DNA of 64,000 nucleotides from Jiulongibacter sp024742395 (GCA_965249455.1 OZ252236.1:5022001-5086000), one strand, 5' to 3'. Shown: positions 34,648 to 44,823, counted from the first letter of the stretch. Numbers and translations: made by a program. Notes: generated by a model not told the origin, from the letters alone.

Positions 34648-37083
34648 CTATTCACTTCGTAAACTTTTAACCGGATTTACAATTGCTGCCTTAATGGCCT
34701 GATAACTCACCGTTAGGATGGCAATTACCACTGCCATAACGGCTGCCAGTATAAATGCCCACCAGGGTATCTCTATGCGGTAGGTGAAATCTTGTAACCA
34801 TTGGTTCATTGCATACCAACCCAGTGGAAGAGATATTAGAATAGAAATGAAAACCAGCTTTAAGAAGTCTGAAGAAAGTCTTAACACTATCTGCCCTACA
34901 CTGGCACCCATCACCTTTCTTACACCTATTTCTTTAATTCTTTTCTCGGCATTAAATGCGGCCAGGCCAAATAAGCCCAGGCAGGCTATCAATATTGATA
35001 AGAAAGTAAAAATTAAGAATATACGCCCTAACCTTTGTTCTGACTCATAAGTACTGTTAAAGGAATCGTCTAAGAAATAGTAATTAAAAGGCTGGCCGGG
35101 AGCAATTGCGGTCCATGCATCTTGAATATCGTCTATTGTGGCATTGAAATCTCCTGCACTCATTCGTACAATCATTTTTTCTGAATAACTGCCCATAACC
35201 ATACATAAGGCACTGACATTCTCTTTTAATGATTCAAAATGAAAGTTTTCTACCACACCAATAACTGTGTAGGTATGTACCGCTCCGCCTTGTCCCAATG
35301 GTTCTATTATTCTTGTCCCAATGGCCTCTTCCATACTTTTGCCAAACAATTTAGCCGTAGACTCATTGATTATCATTGAAGAAGAATCAGAGATGATGGT
35401 TGGATCAAAATCGCGACCGGCAAGTATCTTCATTCCCATCGTATTGATGTAATGGTGGTCCACGCTCCATTGCTGCATATTTACATTGTCCTCAGCATTA
35501 GGTCGCCCCTCTTCGTAAAAAGTATTATCTGACCGACTTGATGGTGTAGGCAAAAAACTACTCAGTGCCACCTCCTCTATCTGAGGCAATTGACTAATCT
35601 GATTTTTCAAAGGCTGAATTATTTGCTGTACCGATCCTAAATCATCAATAACTAAAATTTGACTCTTTTGAAATCCAACATCTTTATTCTGAATAAAATC
35701 TAACTGACGGTAAACCACCACTGTACTTAGTATAAGAAATACAGAAATGGTAAATTGGAATACCACCAACGAATTCCTGATATTTCCTCCACCTTTAATT
35801 CCACTAAAAGTGCCTTTCAAAACTTTTACCGGTGAAAACTTAGTGAGGAAAAAGGCAGGATAACTCCCGGAAAATAGGCCTAAAACCAAAGCAAAAACCA
35901 CAAGCAGAAGCCAAAAAGCGGGATTCATATAAGGAATACTTAGAGACTTAGAGGCCAGGTCATTAAATAAGGGTAAGAAGATAACAGATAGCACCACAGC
36001 AAAAAACAATGAAAGCAGAGCCACCAATACAGATTCGGTTAAAAATTGTCTGATTAAACCTGATTTATTGGAACCCAATGTTTTCCTTACTCCTACTTCC
36101 TTGGCTCGCTTTAGCGAATGGGCGGTAGATAGATTCATAAAATTCACTGCCGCCAGTATGATCAAAAACAATCCGATAAAAAACAAAATATATAGATTCT
36201 GGCTACTGCTGTTTGGGCTCATCTCAGCCACTTTATCAGAGCTAAGATGAATGTCCTTTAGAGGGGTTAGTTCATAATAAAGAAAATTGCCAGAGGCAAG
36301 AAACTCCTCATGTGTAATGTTCGGAAAAACGGTTTGAACCCAGTCCATGACATAGGTTTGTATTATTTTTTGGATTTCATTTCTAAACTCAATTGGCTTT
36401 ACATTTTCGTTTAACTTGATAAATGTGGCATAATTATGACTTCCCCAGCGAGTATTTAAGGCATCATCTAAACCAGCCATCGCCAAAAAAACACTATGAT
36501 CTCTCAAGAAAGAATTCTTTGGTAAATCATCTATTACACCCGTGACCGTATACAATTCTTCGTTATCTATTATTAAAGATTGCCCCACAGCATTTCCTTT
36601 ACCAAAATGCTTTTCGGCAGCCGTTTTGGTGATTACCATCGTGTTAGGACTTTTCAGGGCGTTTTCAGGATTCCCTTCTAATAGGGCGATATCAAAGAGA
36701 TCAAAGAATGTAGAATCTGTATAGGCAGAATTATTCTCTTTTACATTCAATGTGGCATCAGACTTTCTTAAAAGTCGACTCCCCACATTTCTGAATCGCA
36801 TCGCTTGTTCTACCTGAGAATAATCTTTCAGTAAAGTGGAAGCCAATGGTGCAGGTGCTACTGCCATTTCCGAGGCTTGGCCACCGAATTTTAAATCTGC
36901 ATCGACCCGATAAATTCTTTCAGAATCTGTAAACATCCGGTCAAAACTAATTTCGTCGTAGATGTATAAAGAAATCAGAAGAGCTCCGGCCATGCCTATT
37001 GCCAAACCCACTGTGTTCAGAAAGGTAAAAAAGGGTTGCTTTTTCAGGGTTCTCCATGCGATTTTGAGATTATTCTTTAACAT
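34648..37083 (-). CDS. FtsX/MacB-type ABC permease, paralogue C
   Basis: An 811-residue twin of paralogue B with the same domain order and matching coupling motifs LKRAKEVGVRKTLGSNKS and RIKEIGVRKVMGAS. Differences between B and C concentrate in the periplasmic cores, for example after RFRNVGSRLLRK. This suggests change in partner or substrate contact while the membrane and ATPase-contact parts stay fixed. It begins 54 bp after paralogue D ends, with no promoter seen in the gap. Confidence 0.88.
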   Translation of the reverse strand: MLKNNLKIAWRTLKKQPFFTFLNTVGLAIGMAGALLISLYIYDEISFDRMFTDSERIYRVDADLKFGGQASEMAVAPAPLASTLLKDYSQVEQAMRFRNVGSRLLRKSDATLNVKENNSAYTDSTFFDLFDIALLEGNPENALKSPNTMVITKTAAEKHFGKGNAVGQSLIIDNEELYTVTGVIDDLPKNSFLRDHSVFLAMAGLDDALNTRWGSHNYATFIKLNENVKPIEFRNEIQKIIQTYVMDWVQTVFPNITHEEFLASGNFLYYELTPLKDIHLSSDKVAEMSPNSSSQNLYILFFIGLFLIILAAVNFMNLSTAHSLKRAKEVGVRKTLGSNKSGLIRQFLTESVLVALLSLFFAVVLSVIFLPLFNDLASKSLSIPYMNPAFWLLLVVFALVLGLFSGSYPAFFLTKFSPVKVLKGTFSGIKGGGNIRNSLVVFQFTISVFLILSTVVVYRQLDFIQNKDVGFQKSQILVIDDLGSVQQIIQPLKNQISQLPQIEEVALSSFLPTPSSRSDNTFYEEGRPNAEDNVNMQQWSVDHHYINTMGMKILAGRDFDPTIISDSSSMIINESTAKLFGKSMEEAIGTRIIEPLGQGGAVHTYTVIGVVENFHFESLKENVSALCMVMGSYSEKMIVRMSAGDFNATIDDIQDAWTAIAPGQPFNYYFLDDSFNSTYESEQRLGRIFLIFTFLSILIACLGLFGLAAFNAEKRIKEIGVRKVMGASVGQIVLRLSSDFLKLVFISILISLPLGWYAMNQWLQDFTYRIEIPWWAFILAAVMAVVIAILTVSYQAIKAAIVNPVKSLRSE

Positions 37084-37137
37084 AGCTTTTAAATTATTTT
37101 TTTATCAAATCACTAACTGATCCCTTCGGATTCAGCC

Positions 37138-39531
37138 CTATTCACTTCTTAAACTTTCTACAGGATTTATTAAGGAGGCTCTTAGGGATTTATACAAGAC
37201 AGATGCAAAGGCTATTACAGCCGAAATACCTAATGAGGCCAAAAAGATGCCAATACCCACTTCGGTTTGAAACTCGAAATCCTGCAACCACTCTTTGCTA
37301 AACCACCAGGCTATAGGGGCAGCCAGCAAAAACGATACAGAGACCAAAACCACAAACTCTTTCCCAAATAACCAGAGAATACTTTCTACCGAGCCTCCTA
37401 ATACTTTTCTTACTCCTATCTCTTTGGTTTTTCTTTCCACCATAAAGGATACAAGTCCGTAAAGTCCCATGGCCCCAATAAAAATGGCGATCATAGTAAA
37501 TATTTTTATGAGCGAAAGTATGGTTTGCTCGCTTTGGTAAAAGCCGGCCACTTTTTCATCAACAAACTCATAGCTAAAAACTCCATCAGGATTAATCGCG
37601 GTCCATTCTTTTTCTACAGCAGCTAAACCTCCGCTAATATTTTGTGGGTTTAATTTCACAGCTACTGAATAAAATACTTCATTAGCTGCACCAATTCCCA
37701 CGGCTGAGATGTCTTCGTGAAGCGATTGATCATTGAAATCTTTTACCACTCCTACAATCGGCACCTTAACATTTCCTTCTATACTGATTCTTTTCCCCAA
37801 GGCATCTTCTGGTGAACTGAAATTCATTTTCTTTAGGAAAGTTTGGTTAACCAATAACTCCGTTAAGGTATCAGATTGATAAATGTTCCTGCCGGCCACA
37901 AGCTCAAGTCCAAAAGTTTCTAGGTAGTCTGCATCTCCACTTCGGACAATCATTCTAAAGTCCTCCTGCTCAGTCTTATTTTCAAAAATTACACTGGTAC
38001 CCCAATTGCTATCAGAAGTAGGTGAGGTAAGACAAACAGAAGTAGACCGAATGTCAGAATAGGTTTTAAGTCTTTCCTTTATCAAATGAAACTCTGTGCT
38101 TTTCATTTCTGAAGTTACAGGAACCAAAACCACAGCCTCTTTATCAAAACCCAGGTCTGCATTCTGTGCAAAACGCATCTGTTTCACAATTACCAACATG
38201 CCAATTATTAATACCTGTGAAATGACAAATTGTACTATGATTAAGGATCTTCTCAAATTCAGGCCTCCTATATTTACCCGATCCAGTTTGCCTTTCAAAG
38301 CAGAAATAGGTTTAAACCCGGCTAAAAGAACTCCCGGATACGAACCCGAAACAATAGTGGTTAGAACAAAGGCTGAAAAAATAAAAAGTAAAAGCCCGGG
38401 GTCTTTCAGAAAATTCATAGATACCCGGACGTCAAATAGCTCATTCATATAGGGAAAGACCAGATAAGCAAGCCCGGTTCCCAAAACTGTAGCTACAAAA
38501 GCAATCAAAGAAGTTTCTGTTAAAAACTGCCAAAAAAGCTGCTCCTTCTTACTCCCCAATGACTTTCTAACACCCACCTCTTTTAATCTGTTAAAAACTT
38601 GTGCAGTAGCAAGATTGACAAAATTTAAACAGGCAGAAATCAAAAGAAATAAACCAATAATACCAAGTGTCCATAAAGTACGTATAGGCATTACGCCGTC
38701 ATAATTTGGATTAAAATGCATTTCATTCAGAGGCTGTAACAAATACGTGTGGATATTGCTGCTTTGTGGTCTGTATTTAGCTGGGAAAGGCTGCATAGCT
38801 GCTTCTACCTGAGCGGGATTCACTCCAGGCTTCAGCTTAATAAAGCAGTGCATATTAGAAGAAATACCACCCCATGAATCTGAATTGATAAACCAATCAT
38901 TGTATTCCTTCAGCGTTTTATACGATAGATAGATCTCTGATTTTTGTGCTGTGTTAGCCGGTAGGTCTTTCAGGATACCAATCACCGTAAAGTCCAGACT
39001 GTTGTCCATTCTCATAGATTCTCCGATGGCCTTACTGGATTCCCCAAAATACTTTCTGGCCAGAGTTTCAGTGATATAGGCTTTATTGGGCTCTTCAAAC
39101 TCTTTAGTAAAAGTGCCGCTTTTTAAAGGAAAATTGAATATTTCAAAGAAAGCCGGCTCGGCAAAGGTGACTCCGGCATCTTCAATATATTTGACTAGCT
39201 GTCCGTCTCTGTTTACGTTAACTTGGATATCCTGAAAAGCCACCTTTCTGGCAATACTCTCTTCAAAATCGTAATCTGTTCTTACTAATTCTCCCAGAGG
39301 ACTAGGTACTCCGCTTTGGTAACTAATTACATCCCTTTTTTGCTGAGTGACAATCCTATATATTCGGTCATCATCCTTATGAAAACTATCAAAATTTAAA
39401 TGAAAACTGATATAAGCAAAAATTAGAAGACCAGAAGCAATGCTGAGCATAATACCTATAGTGTTTATCAGACCATAAGCTTTATGTCTTTTAAGATTCC
39501 TTAAGGCTATTTTTAGGTAATTCTTTAGCAT
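37138..39531 (-). CDS. FtsX/MacB-type ABC permease, paralogue D (operon head)
   Basis: A 797-residue permease and first gene of the D-C-B-A operon. Its N-terminal helix (INTIGIMLSIASGLLIFAYI) and first coupling motif (FNRLKEVGVRKSLGSKKEQ) differ somewhat from the B/C type; the second motif is RKTKEIGVRKVLGGS. The periplasmic cores are ~200 residues each, and the tail is NPVESLRSE. It is read from a sigma-54-like promoter at 39657 with paired dyads 56 bp upstream, so the NtrC-type regulator probably controls all four permeases and the small gene at 29442. Confidence 0.88.
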   Translation of the reverse strand: MLKNYLKIALRNLKRHKAYGLINTIGIMLSIASGLLIFAYISFHLNFDSFHKDDDRIYRIVTQQKRDVISYQSGVPSPLGELVRTDYDFEESIARKVAFQDIQVNVNRDGQLVKYIEDAGVTFAEPAFFEIFNFPLKSGTFTKEFEEPNKAYITETLARKYFGESSKAIGESMRMDNSLDFTVIGILKDLPANTAQKSEIYLSYKTLKEYNDWFINSDSWGGISSNMHCFIKLKPGVNPAQVEAAMQPFPAKYRPQSSNIHTYLLQPLNEMHFNPNYDGVMPIRTLWTLGIIGLFLLISACLNFVNLATAQVFNRLKEVGVRKSLGSKKEQLFWQFLTETSLIAFVATVLGTGLAYLVFPYMNELFDVRVSMNFLKDPGLLLFIFSAFVLTTIVSGSYPGVLLAGFKPISALKGKLDRVNIGGLNLRRSLIIVQFVISQVLIIGMLVIVKQMRFAQNADLGFDKEAVVLVPVTSEMKSTEFHLIKERLKTYSDIRSTSVCLTSPTSDSNWGTSVIFENKTEQEDFRMIVRSGDADYLETFGLELVAGRNIYQSDTLTELLVNQTFLKKMNFSSPEDALGKRISIEGNVKVPIVGVVKDFNDQSLHEDISAVGIGAANEVFYSVAVKLNPQNISGGLAAVEKEWTAINPDGVFSYEFVDEKVAGFYQSEQTILSLIKIFTMIAIFIGAMGLYGLVSFMVERKTKEIGVRKVLGGSVESILWLFGKEFVVLVSVSFLLAAPIAWWFSKEWLQDFEFQTEVGIGIFLASLGISAVIAFASVLYKSLRASLINPVESLRSE

Positions 39532-39656
39532 TATTACTCTGTTTGTGCCTTCACTCCTCCGAGACTTCTGCCTTTATTTTCTTGAATTTAAACAGAGTCA
39601 AAAGGCTCAGAGGGTGTTGGCTTTTGCTTTTTCATAATTTGTATTGCCTAACATTT

Positions 39657-39672
39657 ATCTAATGATGTGCCA
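39657..39672 (-). promoter_or_regulatory. Sigma-54-like promoter of the D-C-B-A permease operon
   Basis: On the minus strand: TGGCACATCATTAGAT. The -24 part (TGGCAC) is perfect; the -12 part reads GA after 10 bp instead of GC. The predicted start near 39646 gives a ~114-base leader. It lies exactly 56 bp from the dyad pair at 39727. Confidence 0.6.
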
Positions 39673-39726
39673 AAATCACAACAACCTAACTATAAGATAG
39701 ATAAGATATAAGTAAAGAAAAAAAAG

Positions 39727-39762
39727 TGTTCGCAATCGGACGATTTAGTTCGTAGGTGAACG
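39727..39762. promoter_or_regulatory. Paired 16-bp dyads upstream of permease D
   Basis: TGTTCG-CAAT-CGGACG at 39727-39742 and AGTTCG-TAGG-TGAACG at 39747-39762, 20 bp apart, in the 425-bp gap between permease D and the VCBS-repeat gene. The remainder of that gap (39763-39956) is AT-rich; I see no gene and no strong terminator in it. Confidence 0.7.
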
Positions 39763-39956
39763 GTCAGAATTGTGACTTTGTCTTAACAATCGCAAAGCTT
39801 AGGAAGTCCTTAAGTTTATTCTGTGTAAGATTGGCTTTCCTTTGACTACTTTAGAAAATGGAATTAGCATCTCAAAATCGAATACAAAATTCGTTGAAGT
39901 CAGTAGTTAGGGCTATAGGCTAAAAACAAATCTAAACAGATGGCCTTTTAGTAGGT

Positions 39957-41930
39957 TTACTTATCCAACAAATATAAAAAACCATCTTCGGCACCAACCA
40001 GAAGCTGTGGCCCGGATTTTTTGTTCAAATGGATAATAGTGGGAGAAGTGGTGTGACCTGCCAATGTTTGCTCTGAAACATCTCCTCTAAAAGCCATTTG
40101 TACTTTATGCTCTTTAATCCCAGTGTTTTCAAATAAGACAATGTTCTTCCCATTTACCAGCAAATCCAGATCACCATCCTTGTCCCAGTCAGCAAAACAC
40201 AATTTTCGTCGACCGCTACTTCCTGCTATGCCCGTGTTCAGTTGTAATGGGCCGTAATCATAATTTTGTACTTCATTTCTATTACTAAAGGCTGAGCCAT
40301 GTGTTCCATAAAATATACGCTTCCCCGGCCGTAATTTAAGACTACCCTTGTAAACAAAACGCTCAAAATAGGTCAAATACCCTTGATGATCTAACATAAC
40401 AAGATCCATCATTCCGTCATTATTCCAATCTATCGCGTAGGGTGTAGTTCGCCATTGGGTTACTAATTCATTCGACATTGGAGACCACCAATTCCAGCCA
40501 GGTTTAGGAACGGAAGTCGTGTCCCAGACTATCTCCACTGCCTGAGGGTTTGTCAGTTCTGCTTCCCCCTTCTTTCCTGTATTTCTCAACCACTCTACTC
40601 TCCCCCAAATAGAATTCACCAAAATATCTTTTAAGCCGTCTCCATCCCAGTCTGCCACAGAAAGAGTAGTATATCCCCATTTTGCTTCTGCAGGCCCTTG
40701 AATTGATCCATTTTCACCTGCCTGATAACGAACCGGTTTATCATTCACAGTTAAATAAACGGGTTCGGCCCAAGAACTCCCCAGATTTTCTATAAATCCA
40801 ATATATCCTGCAGAATTCCCGCAGATTAAGTCCTCATCTCCATCGTCATCCCAATCTACCGCATAAGGAGTAACCAAAGCTCCAAACTTCACTTTGTCTG
40901 CTTTTTGTTTCAAATATTTAGGATTTTCAAATTGCGGCATATTGTCTTTGATCCGTCCGGTATTTAGGAGTAAAGCTACCCGACCATCCTCATCTCCTAT
41001 GATCAAATCTATATCGCCGTCAGAATCCCAGTCCACCGCAGATGGAATAATCATCTCAAGATCCATTTTTATCAGACCCCTTGCATTACTTAAGAATCGA
41101 CCAGCAGCAAAAACAGGATTACTTCTACTACCCACGTTTTCAAACCAAGTCAATCGGTCGAGAAACTCACCACAAATCAGATCCAAATCACCATCATTAT
41201 CGAAATCATACATATTGGGAGAAGGAGCCCCATATACATCAATGGGTTTACCATTTGCTATGATTTTACCTCTGTTTTCGTAGCTCCCTTTTACATTTTC
41301 GAGGTAGTATACAAAACCTCTCAAAGGACCATTTGTCCAATTCCCTTTGTCGTCAAAAGCATTGTCCCAGCCATAATCTGCCCAATCGTCAATCCCTACC
41401 AATACGTCCTGATCGCCATCTCCGTCATAGTCCACATATTTCCACTGACTGAAACGAATTTTCTTGTGATTCTTTTCAAGTTCGTTTTTATCATAAATAG
41501 TCTGCGGATCTTTAAATACTTCCTTCCTAAAATTCTGATATTCAACACCTGCACTTGTCACCCTAGGTTCATCATTTACAAAAGATACCTGAAGGTTTTT
41601 CATTCCTTCTCCAATCCTAACACCTTTTTCAAAAACGACTTCCCCGGTATTATCTACCGATTTATTCTCAAAGAAGTACGTTCCGTTAGAAGGTTTATCC
41701 GGACATGAAACCAATAAGTCCATATCGCCATCTCCATCAAAATCCATAGGGAGTGGCCAAGCCCAAAGGCCTACTCCTAAATCCACGTCTAATTTGGAGT
41801 TATTATACTCTAAGCTCTTAAAATCATTGATCTGAGCATGTAAAGGAAATAGCAAGGAGATACCCGAAAGCACAGAAACTAAAAGAAAAAAAGGAGCAAC
41901 TACGGCTTTAGCGGTTGTAAAGAAATTCAT
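39957..41930 (-). CDS. Secreted VCBS/FG-GAP repeat protein
   Basis: A 657-residue protein with a hydrophobic signal (PFFLLVSVLSGISLLFPLHAQ). Eight or so repeats follow, each with a calcium-binding-like loop: DFDGDGDMDLL, DYDGDGDQDVL, DFDNDGDLDLI, DWDSDGDIDLI, DWDDDGDEDLI, DWDGDGLKDIL, DWNNDGMMDLV and DWDKDGDLDLL. Repeats of this kind fold as integrin-like beta-propellers. No extra catalytic or sorting domain is seen, and the protein ends within the last repeat (LYLLDK). It may bind surface polysaccharide or protein. It interrupts the permease array between D and E on the same strand, with a dyad of its own upstream. Confidence 0.85.
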   Translation of the reverse strand: MNFFTTAKAVVAPFFLLVSVLSGISLLFPLHAQINDFKSLEYNNSKLDVDLGVGLWAWPLPMDFDGDGDMDLLVSCPDKPSNGTYFFENKSVDNTGEVVFEKGVRIGEGMKNLQVSFVNDEPRVTSAGVEYQNFRKEVFKDPQTIYDKNELEKNHKKIRFSQWKYVDYDGDGDQDVLVGIDDWADYGWDNAFDDKGNWTNGPLRGFVYYLENVKGSYENRGKIIANGKPIDVYGAPSPNMYDFDNDGDLDLICGEFLDRLTWFENVGSRSNPVFAAGRFLSNARGLIKMDLEMIIPSAVDWDSDGDIDLIIGDEDGRVALLLNTGRIKDNMPQFENPKYLKQKADKVKFGALVTPYAVDWDDDGDEDLICGNSAGYIGFIENLGSSWAEPVYLTVNDKPVRYQAGENGSIQGPAEAKWGYTTLSVADWDGDGLKDILVNSIWGRVEWLRNTGKKGEAELTNPQAVEIVWDTTSVPKPGWNWWSPMSNELVTQWRTTPYAIDWNNDGMMDLVMLDHQGYLTYFERFVYKGSLKLRPGKRIFYGTHGSAFSNRNEVQNYDYGPLQLNTGIAGSSGRRKLCFADWDKDGDLDLLVNGKNIVLFENTGIKEHKVQMAFRGDVSEQTLAGHTTSPTIIHLNKKSGPQLLVGAEDGFLYLLDK

Positions 41931-41972
41931 CGCCTTTATTGGGATAGGGTGGGTTGAATACGTCAGACAGAC

Positions 41973-41990
41973 TTGTAAAGCAATTTACAA
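41973..41990. promoter_or_regulatory. Perfect dyad upstream of the VCBS-repeat gene
   Basis: TTGTAAA-GCAA-TTTACAA is a perfect 7-4-7 inverted repeat 43 bp before the start codon. It differs from the TGTTCG dyads, so this gene probably answers to another regulator. It might be a hairpin in the leader RNA instead. Confidence 0.45.
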
Positions 41991-42114
41991 TTATTTCTAA
42001 TCACACCGCTATACCATAAACGATAAAGCTTATGCCTGAAAGCTATTCACCTTCAATTTAATTGCCAACATTTCATTCCAATGGCAGCTTGTCCTTACTG
42101 AAAAAGTTTATCAA

Positions 42115-42143
42115 AAAGGCTTCAGGTATTACCCAAAGCCTTT
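42115..42143 (-). terminator. Terminator of the G-F-E permease unit
   Basis: AAAGGCTT pairs with AAGCCTTT (8 bp, 13-base loop), 29 bp past the stop of paralogue E. On the minus strand it is followed by TTTGATAAAC. This marks the end of the transcript before the VCBS-repeat gene. Confidence 0.65.
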
Positions 42144-42171
42144 AGAGAAGTGAATGATGCAATAATCTAAT

Positions 42172-44595
42172 TTACTCTGATTTTATACTATGTATAGGAT
42201 TTGCTTTGGCCGCAGCCATAGTCTTGTAAATGACAGTTAAGAGACAGACCACAAGGGTACATACTACAGCAAAGAAAATTAGCCCAACCGTGTTCTCGAT
42301 TCTGTAAGTGTAAGAATCTAGCCACAGGTTCATGGCATAAATACCAATTGGAATTCCAATGCTAACTGAAATGGCTACTAAAACCAGAAATTCCAATGAT
42401 AGTAATCGCGTTATCTCGAAAACCGAGGCCCCTAACACTTTTCTTACTCCTATTTCCTTGGTTCTCTGCTGTGTAGTAAAAGAAACCAGGCCCCAGATTC
42501 CTAATAAACTGATTACAATAGCAAGAAAAGCAAAGGTATTTGACACCTTCTTTAGTCTTTGCTCTTCTGCGTAAATTGAAGCCATTTTATCATCTAAAAA
42601 ACTAAACTGAAAAGGAACCTCTGGATTATGTTTAATCCAAATTGACTCTATGCTTGAAAGTAAATCAGAAGTATTGGTCGCATTAAATTTAACTATCAAA
42701 TTATTCAGATCGTTATCATAAAATGTTGCCACCGGTACTATCGCATTTTTCAGCGAAAGAAAATTGTAGTCTTCAATTACCCCAACAATTTCGTACGGCG
42801 AATCTCCGGCCTCCATATGATTATTGTGAAATTGCATTCCAATGGCCTCTTCCATATCTATTTCAAAGGTTTTGAGAAATGTTCTATTCACCACCATCTG
42901 AGTACCGTCTGCTTCAGGAAAAACTCTACCCTTTAGAAGCTTGATATCCATGGTTTGAAAGAAGTTTTCCCTGGCCAAATTCAAGTTAACAATTTGACCG
43001 TCATCTGAGGTTCTGCCTTTTGGAAAAAGTAATTGATCATACCAAATATTCTCCGAAGGGATGAATTCTGTTCCTGTAACCTCCTCTACGGAGCTAAGAT
43101 TTTCCAGATCATTCTTTAATACCTGATAATTCTCCATAGCTTTTGAAGTCTTAAGTGGTACCACCAATTTTTGGTACTGTGAGAAACCCAAATCCTTTTT
43201 ATTCAGATGGGTAATTTGGTTAGTTATGACTGACACAGCATAAATCAGTAAGAAGACCATAACGAATTGAAATACTACAAGCCCATTTCTAAATAGAAAC
43301 GCCCTCTTCCCAGTTTTAAAACTCTGTTTAAGTATCCTGATTGGGTCCATCACAGATAAATACATAGCCGGATAAGACCCTGAAATCAAACCGGTCACCA
43401 GTCCTAATAAAACTATAGTAATCAACATCTTAAGGGAAAGTATATCCTGTAAAATCAATGAACCATTTAATAGTTCATTCATTGAAGGTAGCATGATGAT
43501 TAAAATCGGCAGAGCCAATAACACTGAAAAAATAGAAATCATAATTGACTCTATTAAAAACTGATACACCAAAGCTTTGCTTGCAGCACCATTCACCTTG
43601 CGTACGCCTATCTCCTTGGCTCTTTTGGTGGCCTGAGCAGTAGTTAAGTTGATATAATTTATGCAGGCCATCAATTGAATAAAAAAGGCAATCCCCATTA
43701 GCAAATAGAGATACTTAATATCTGACGTTTTACCCAATGGATTGGAATATTCGCTTGACCTCAAATTGATATCTTTTATGGCCAGCAGTCCCAAACTTTT
43801 ATCCATGGAGATAGACCGCAAATAATCACCGGCATTTTTTTCCAGAAAACCCGGCAGCTTGCTTTCCAGTGAGGTTAAAGTAGTATTAGGATGAACTTTA
43901 AGATAAGTATGAACAAAATTATTGGTTCCTAATTCACTGGAGCCAGCTACATAAGAGCCCATGCCCGTGCTGGGCATACTTATTATATAATTAGGTTTTA
44001 AATGTGTTTTAATTCCTTTGTCGTCTAATACTCCGGTTACCTGAGCAATAAAATGGTCGTCACCATTTGATACCTCAATGGCCTTTCCTAAAGGATTCTG
44101 TTCTCCGAAAAGCTTATCTTTTAATGCGGTAGAAAGTACAATGGTATTCGGTTTATCTAAAGCTGTTTTTCTATCGCCAAGCAATAAGTGAAAACTGAAT
44201 ACATCGAAAAAAGTAGAATCAGCCAAATAGCCCATCTTCTCAAAAACCGCCTGCTCCGCCTTCTCCGGTTTCATTAAAAACTCATTACTTCCTAAGTCAA
44301 CCACCCGGGTCTGAACCTCAATTTCTTCAAAATCCCGTTGCAATGCAGGGCCAATGCCCGGAGAAGCGGTTATAGAAACAAAATCTGCAGTACCTGAGTG
44401 TTTGTTTGTAGTAGTTACTTTAAATATCTGCTGATATCCTTCAAATTCTTCCTCAAAACCGAATTGAGACTGCACAAAGGCCAGAATGCCTAAGCAGCAA
44501 ACCGTACCAACCAATAAACCCACAAGGTTTATCAGTCCGTATGATTTAAAATTGACCAAATTCCTCCAGGCTATTTTGATATAGTTACGTATCAT
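42172..44595 (-). CDS. FtsX/MacB-type ABC permease, paralogue E
   Basis: An 807-residue permease. The first helix region (INLVGLLVGTVCCLGILAFV) and the first periplasmic core (beginning QFGFEEEFEGYQQIFKV) are more diverged than in its neighbours. Coupling motifs are TKRAKEIGVRKVNGAASK, with an unusual Asn, and RTKEIGVRKVLGAS; the tail is NPIHSIKSE. It is the last permease of the G-F-E block. Its start codon and leader are nearly the same as those of paralogue F although the proteins differ widely, which points to a shared duplication junction. Confidence 0.87.
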   Translation of the reverse strand: MIRNYIKIAWRNLVNFKSYGLINLVGLLVGTVCCLGILAFVQSQFGFEEEFEGYQQIFKVTTTNKHSGTADFVSITASPGIGPALQRDFEEIEVQTRVVDLGSNEFLMKPEKAEQAVFEKMGYLADSTFFDVFSFHLLLGDRKTALDKPNTIVLSTALKDKLFGEQNPLGKAIEVSNGDDHFIAQVTGVLDDKGIKTHLKPNYIISMPSTGMGSYVAGSSELGTNNFVHTYLKVHPNTTLTSLESKLPGFLEKNAGDYLRSISMDKSLGLLAIKDINLRSSEYSNPLGKTSDIKYLYLLMGIAFFIQLMACINYINLTTAQATKRAKEIGVRKVNGAASKALVYQFLIESIMISIFSVLLALPILIIMLPSMNELLNGSLILQDILSLKMLITIVLLGLVTGLISGSYPAMYLSVMDPIRILKQSFKTGKRAFLFRNGLVVFQFVMVFLLIYAVSVITNQITHLNKKDLGFSQYQKLVVPLKTSKAMENYQVLKNDLENLSSVEEVTGTEFIPSENIWYDQLLFPKGRTSDDGQIVNLNLARENFFQTMDIKLLKGRVFPEADGTQMVVNRTFLKTFEIDMEEAIGMQFHNNHMEAGDSPYEIVGVIEDYNFLSLKNAIVPVATFYDNDLNNLIVKFNATNTSDLLSSIESIWIKHNPEVPFQFSFLDDKMASIYAEEQRLKKVSNTFAFLAIVISLLGIWGLVSFTTQQRTKEIGVRKVLGASVFEITRLLSLEFLVLVAISVSIGIPIGIYAMNLWLDSYTYRIENTVGLIFFAVVCTLVVCLLTVIYKTMAAAKANPIHSIKSE

Positions 44596-44662
44596 AATTC
44601 TAGTATTTAAAGCATTTTGGGTGTTATAAGTAATATGTCTCTATCTCGCTTCCAGGAGAATC

Positions 44663-44729
44663 CTATTCACTTCTAAAGCTCATGACAAGATCCTTTTTTT
44701 CCGCTTTGATATCCTGAAAACTTTGTTAA
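44663..44729 (-). pseudogene. Relic of the 3' end of a lost permease gene
   Basis: Read on the minus strand this stretch ends QSFQDIKAEKKDLVMSFRSE and a TAG stop. It aligns with the true C-terminus of paralogue G (VSFQAIKAALMDPVKSLRSE). About 20 codons survive in frame; upstream the similarity stops and ~95 bp of unrelated sequence lead to paralogue F. The 68 bp between the relic and paralogue E closely match the G-F intergenic region. The simplest reading is that a permease gene once stood here and was deleted or replaced. Confidence 0.8.
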
Positions 44730-44823
44730 ATACAACTTACTAGATGCATTGCAAGTGCTATGCTATGCCCCGGCAGTAGAATTGATTTAACTTTATTATG
44801 TATATAATAGAATGGTTTTGAGT

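Noticed and set aside
44745..44775. GGGGCATAGCATAGC on the minus strand as a sigma-54 promoter for permease E
   Set aside because: GG-N10-GC spacing can be forced, but the TGGCAC core is absent and there is no dyad pair; the stretch also lies upstream of the gene relic.
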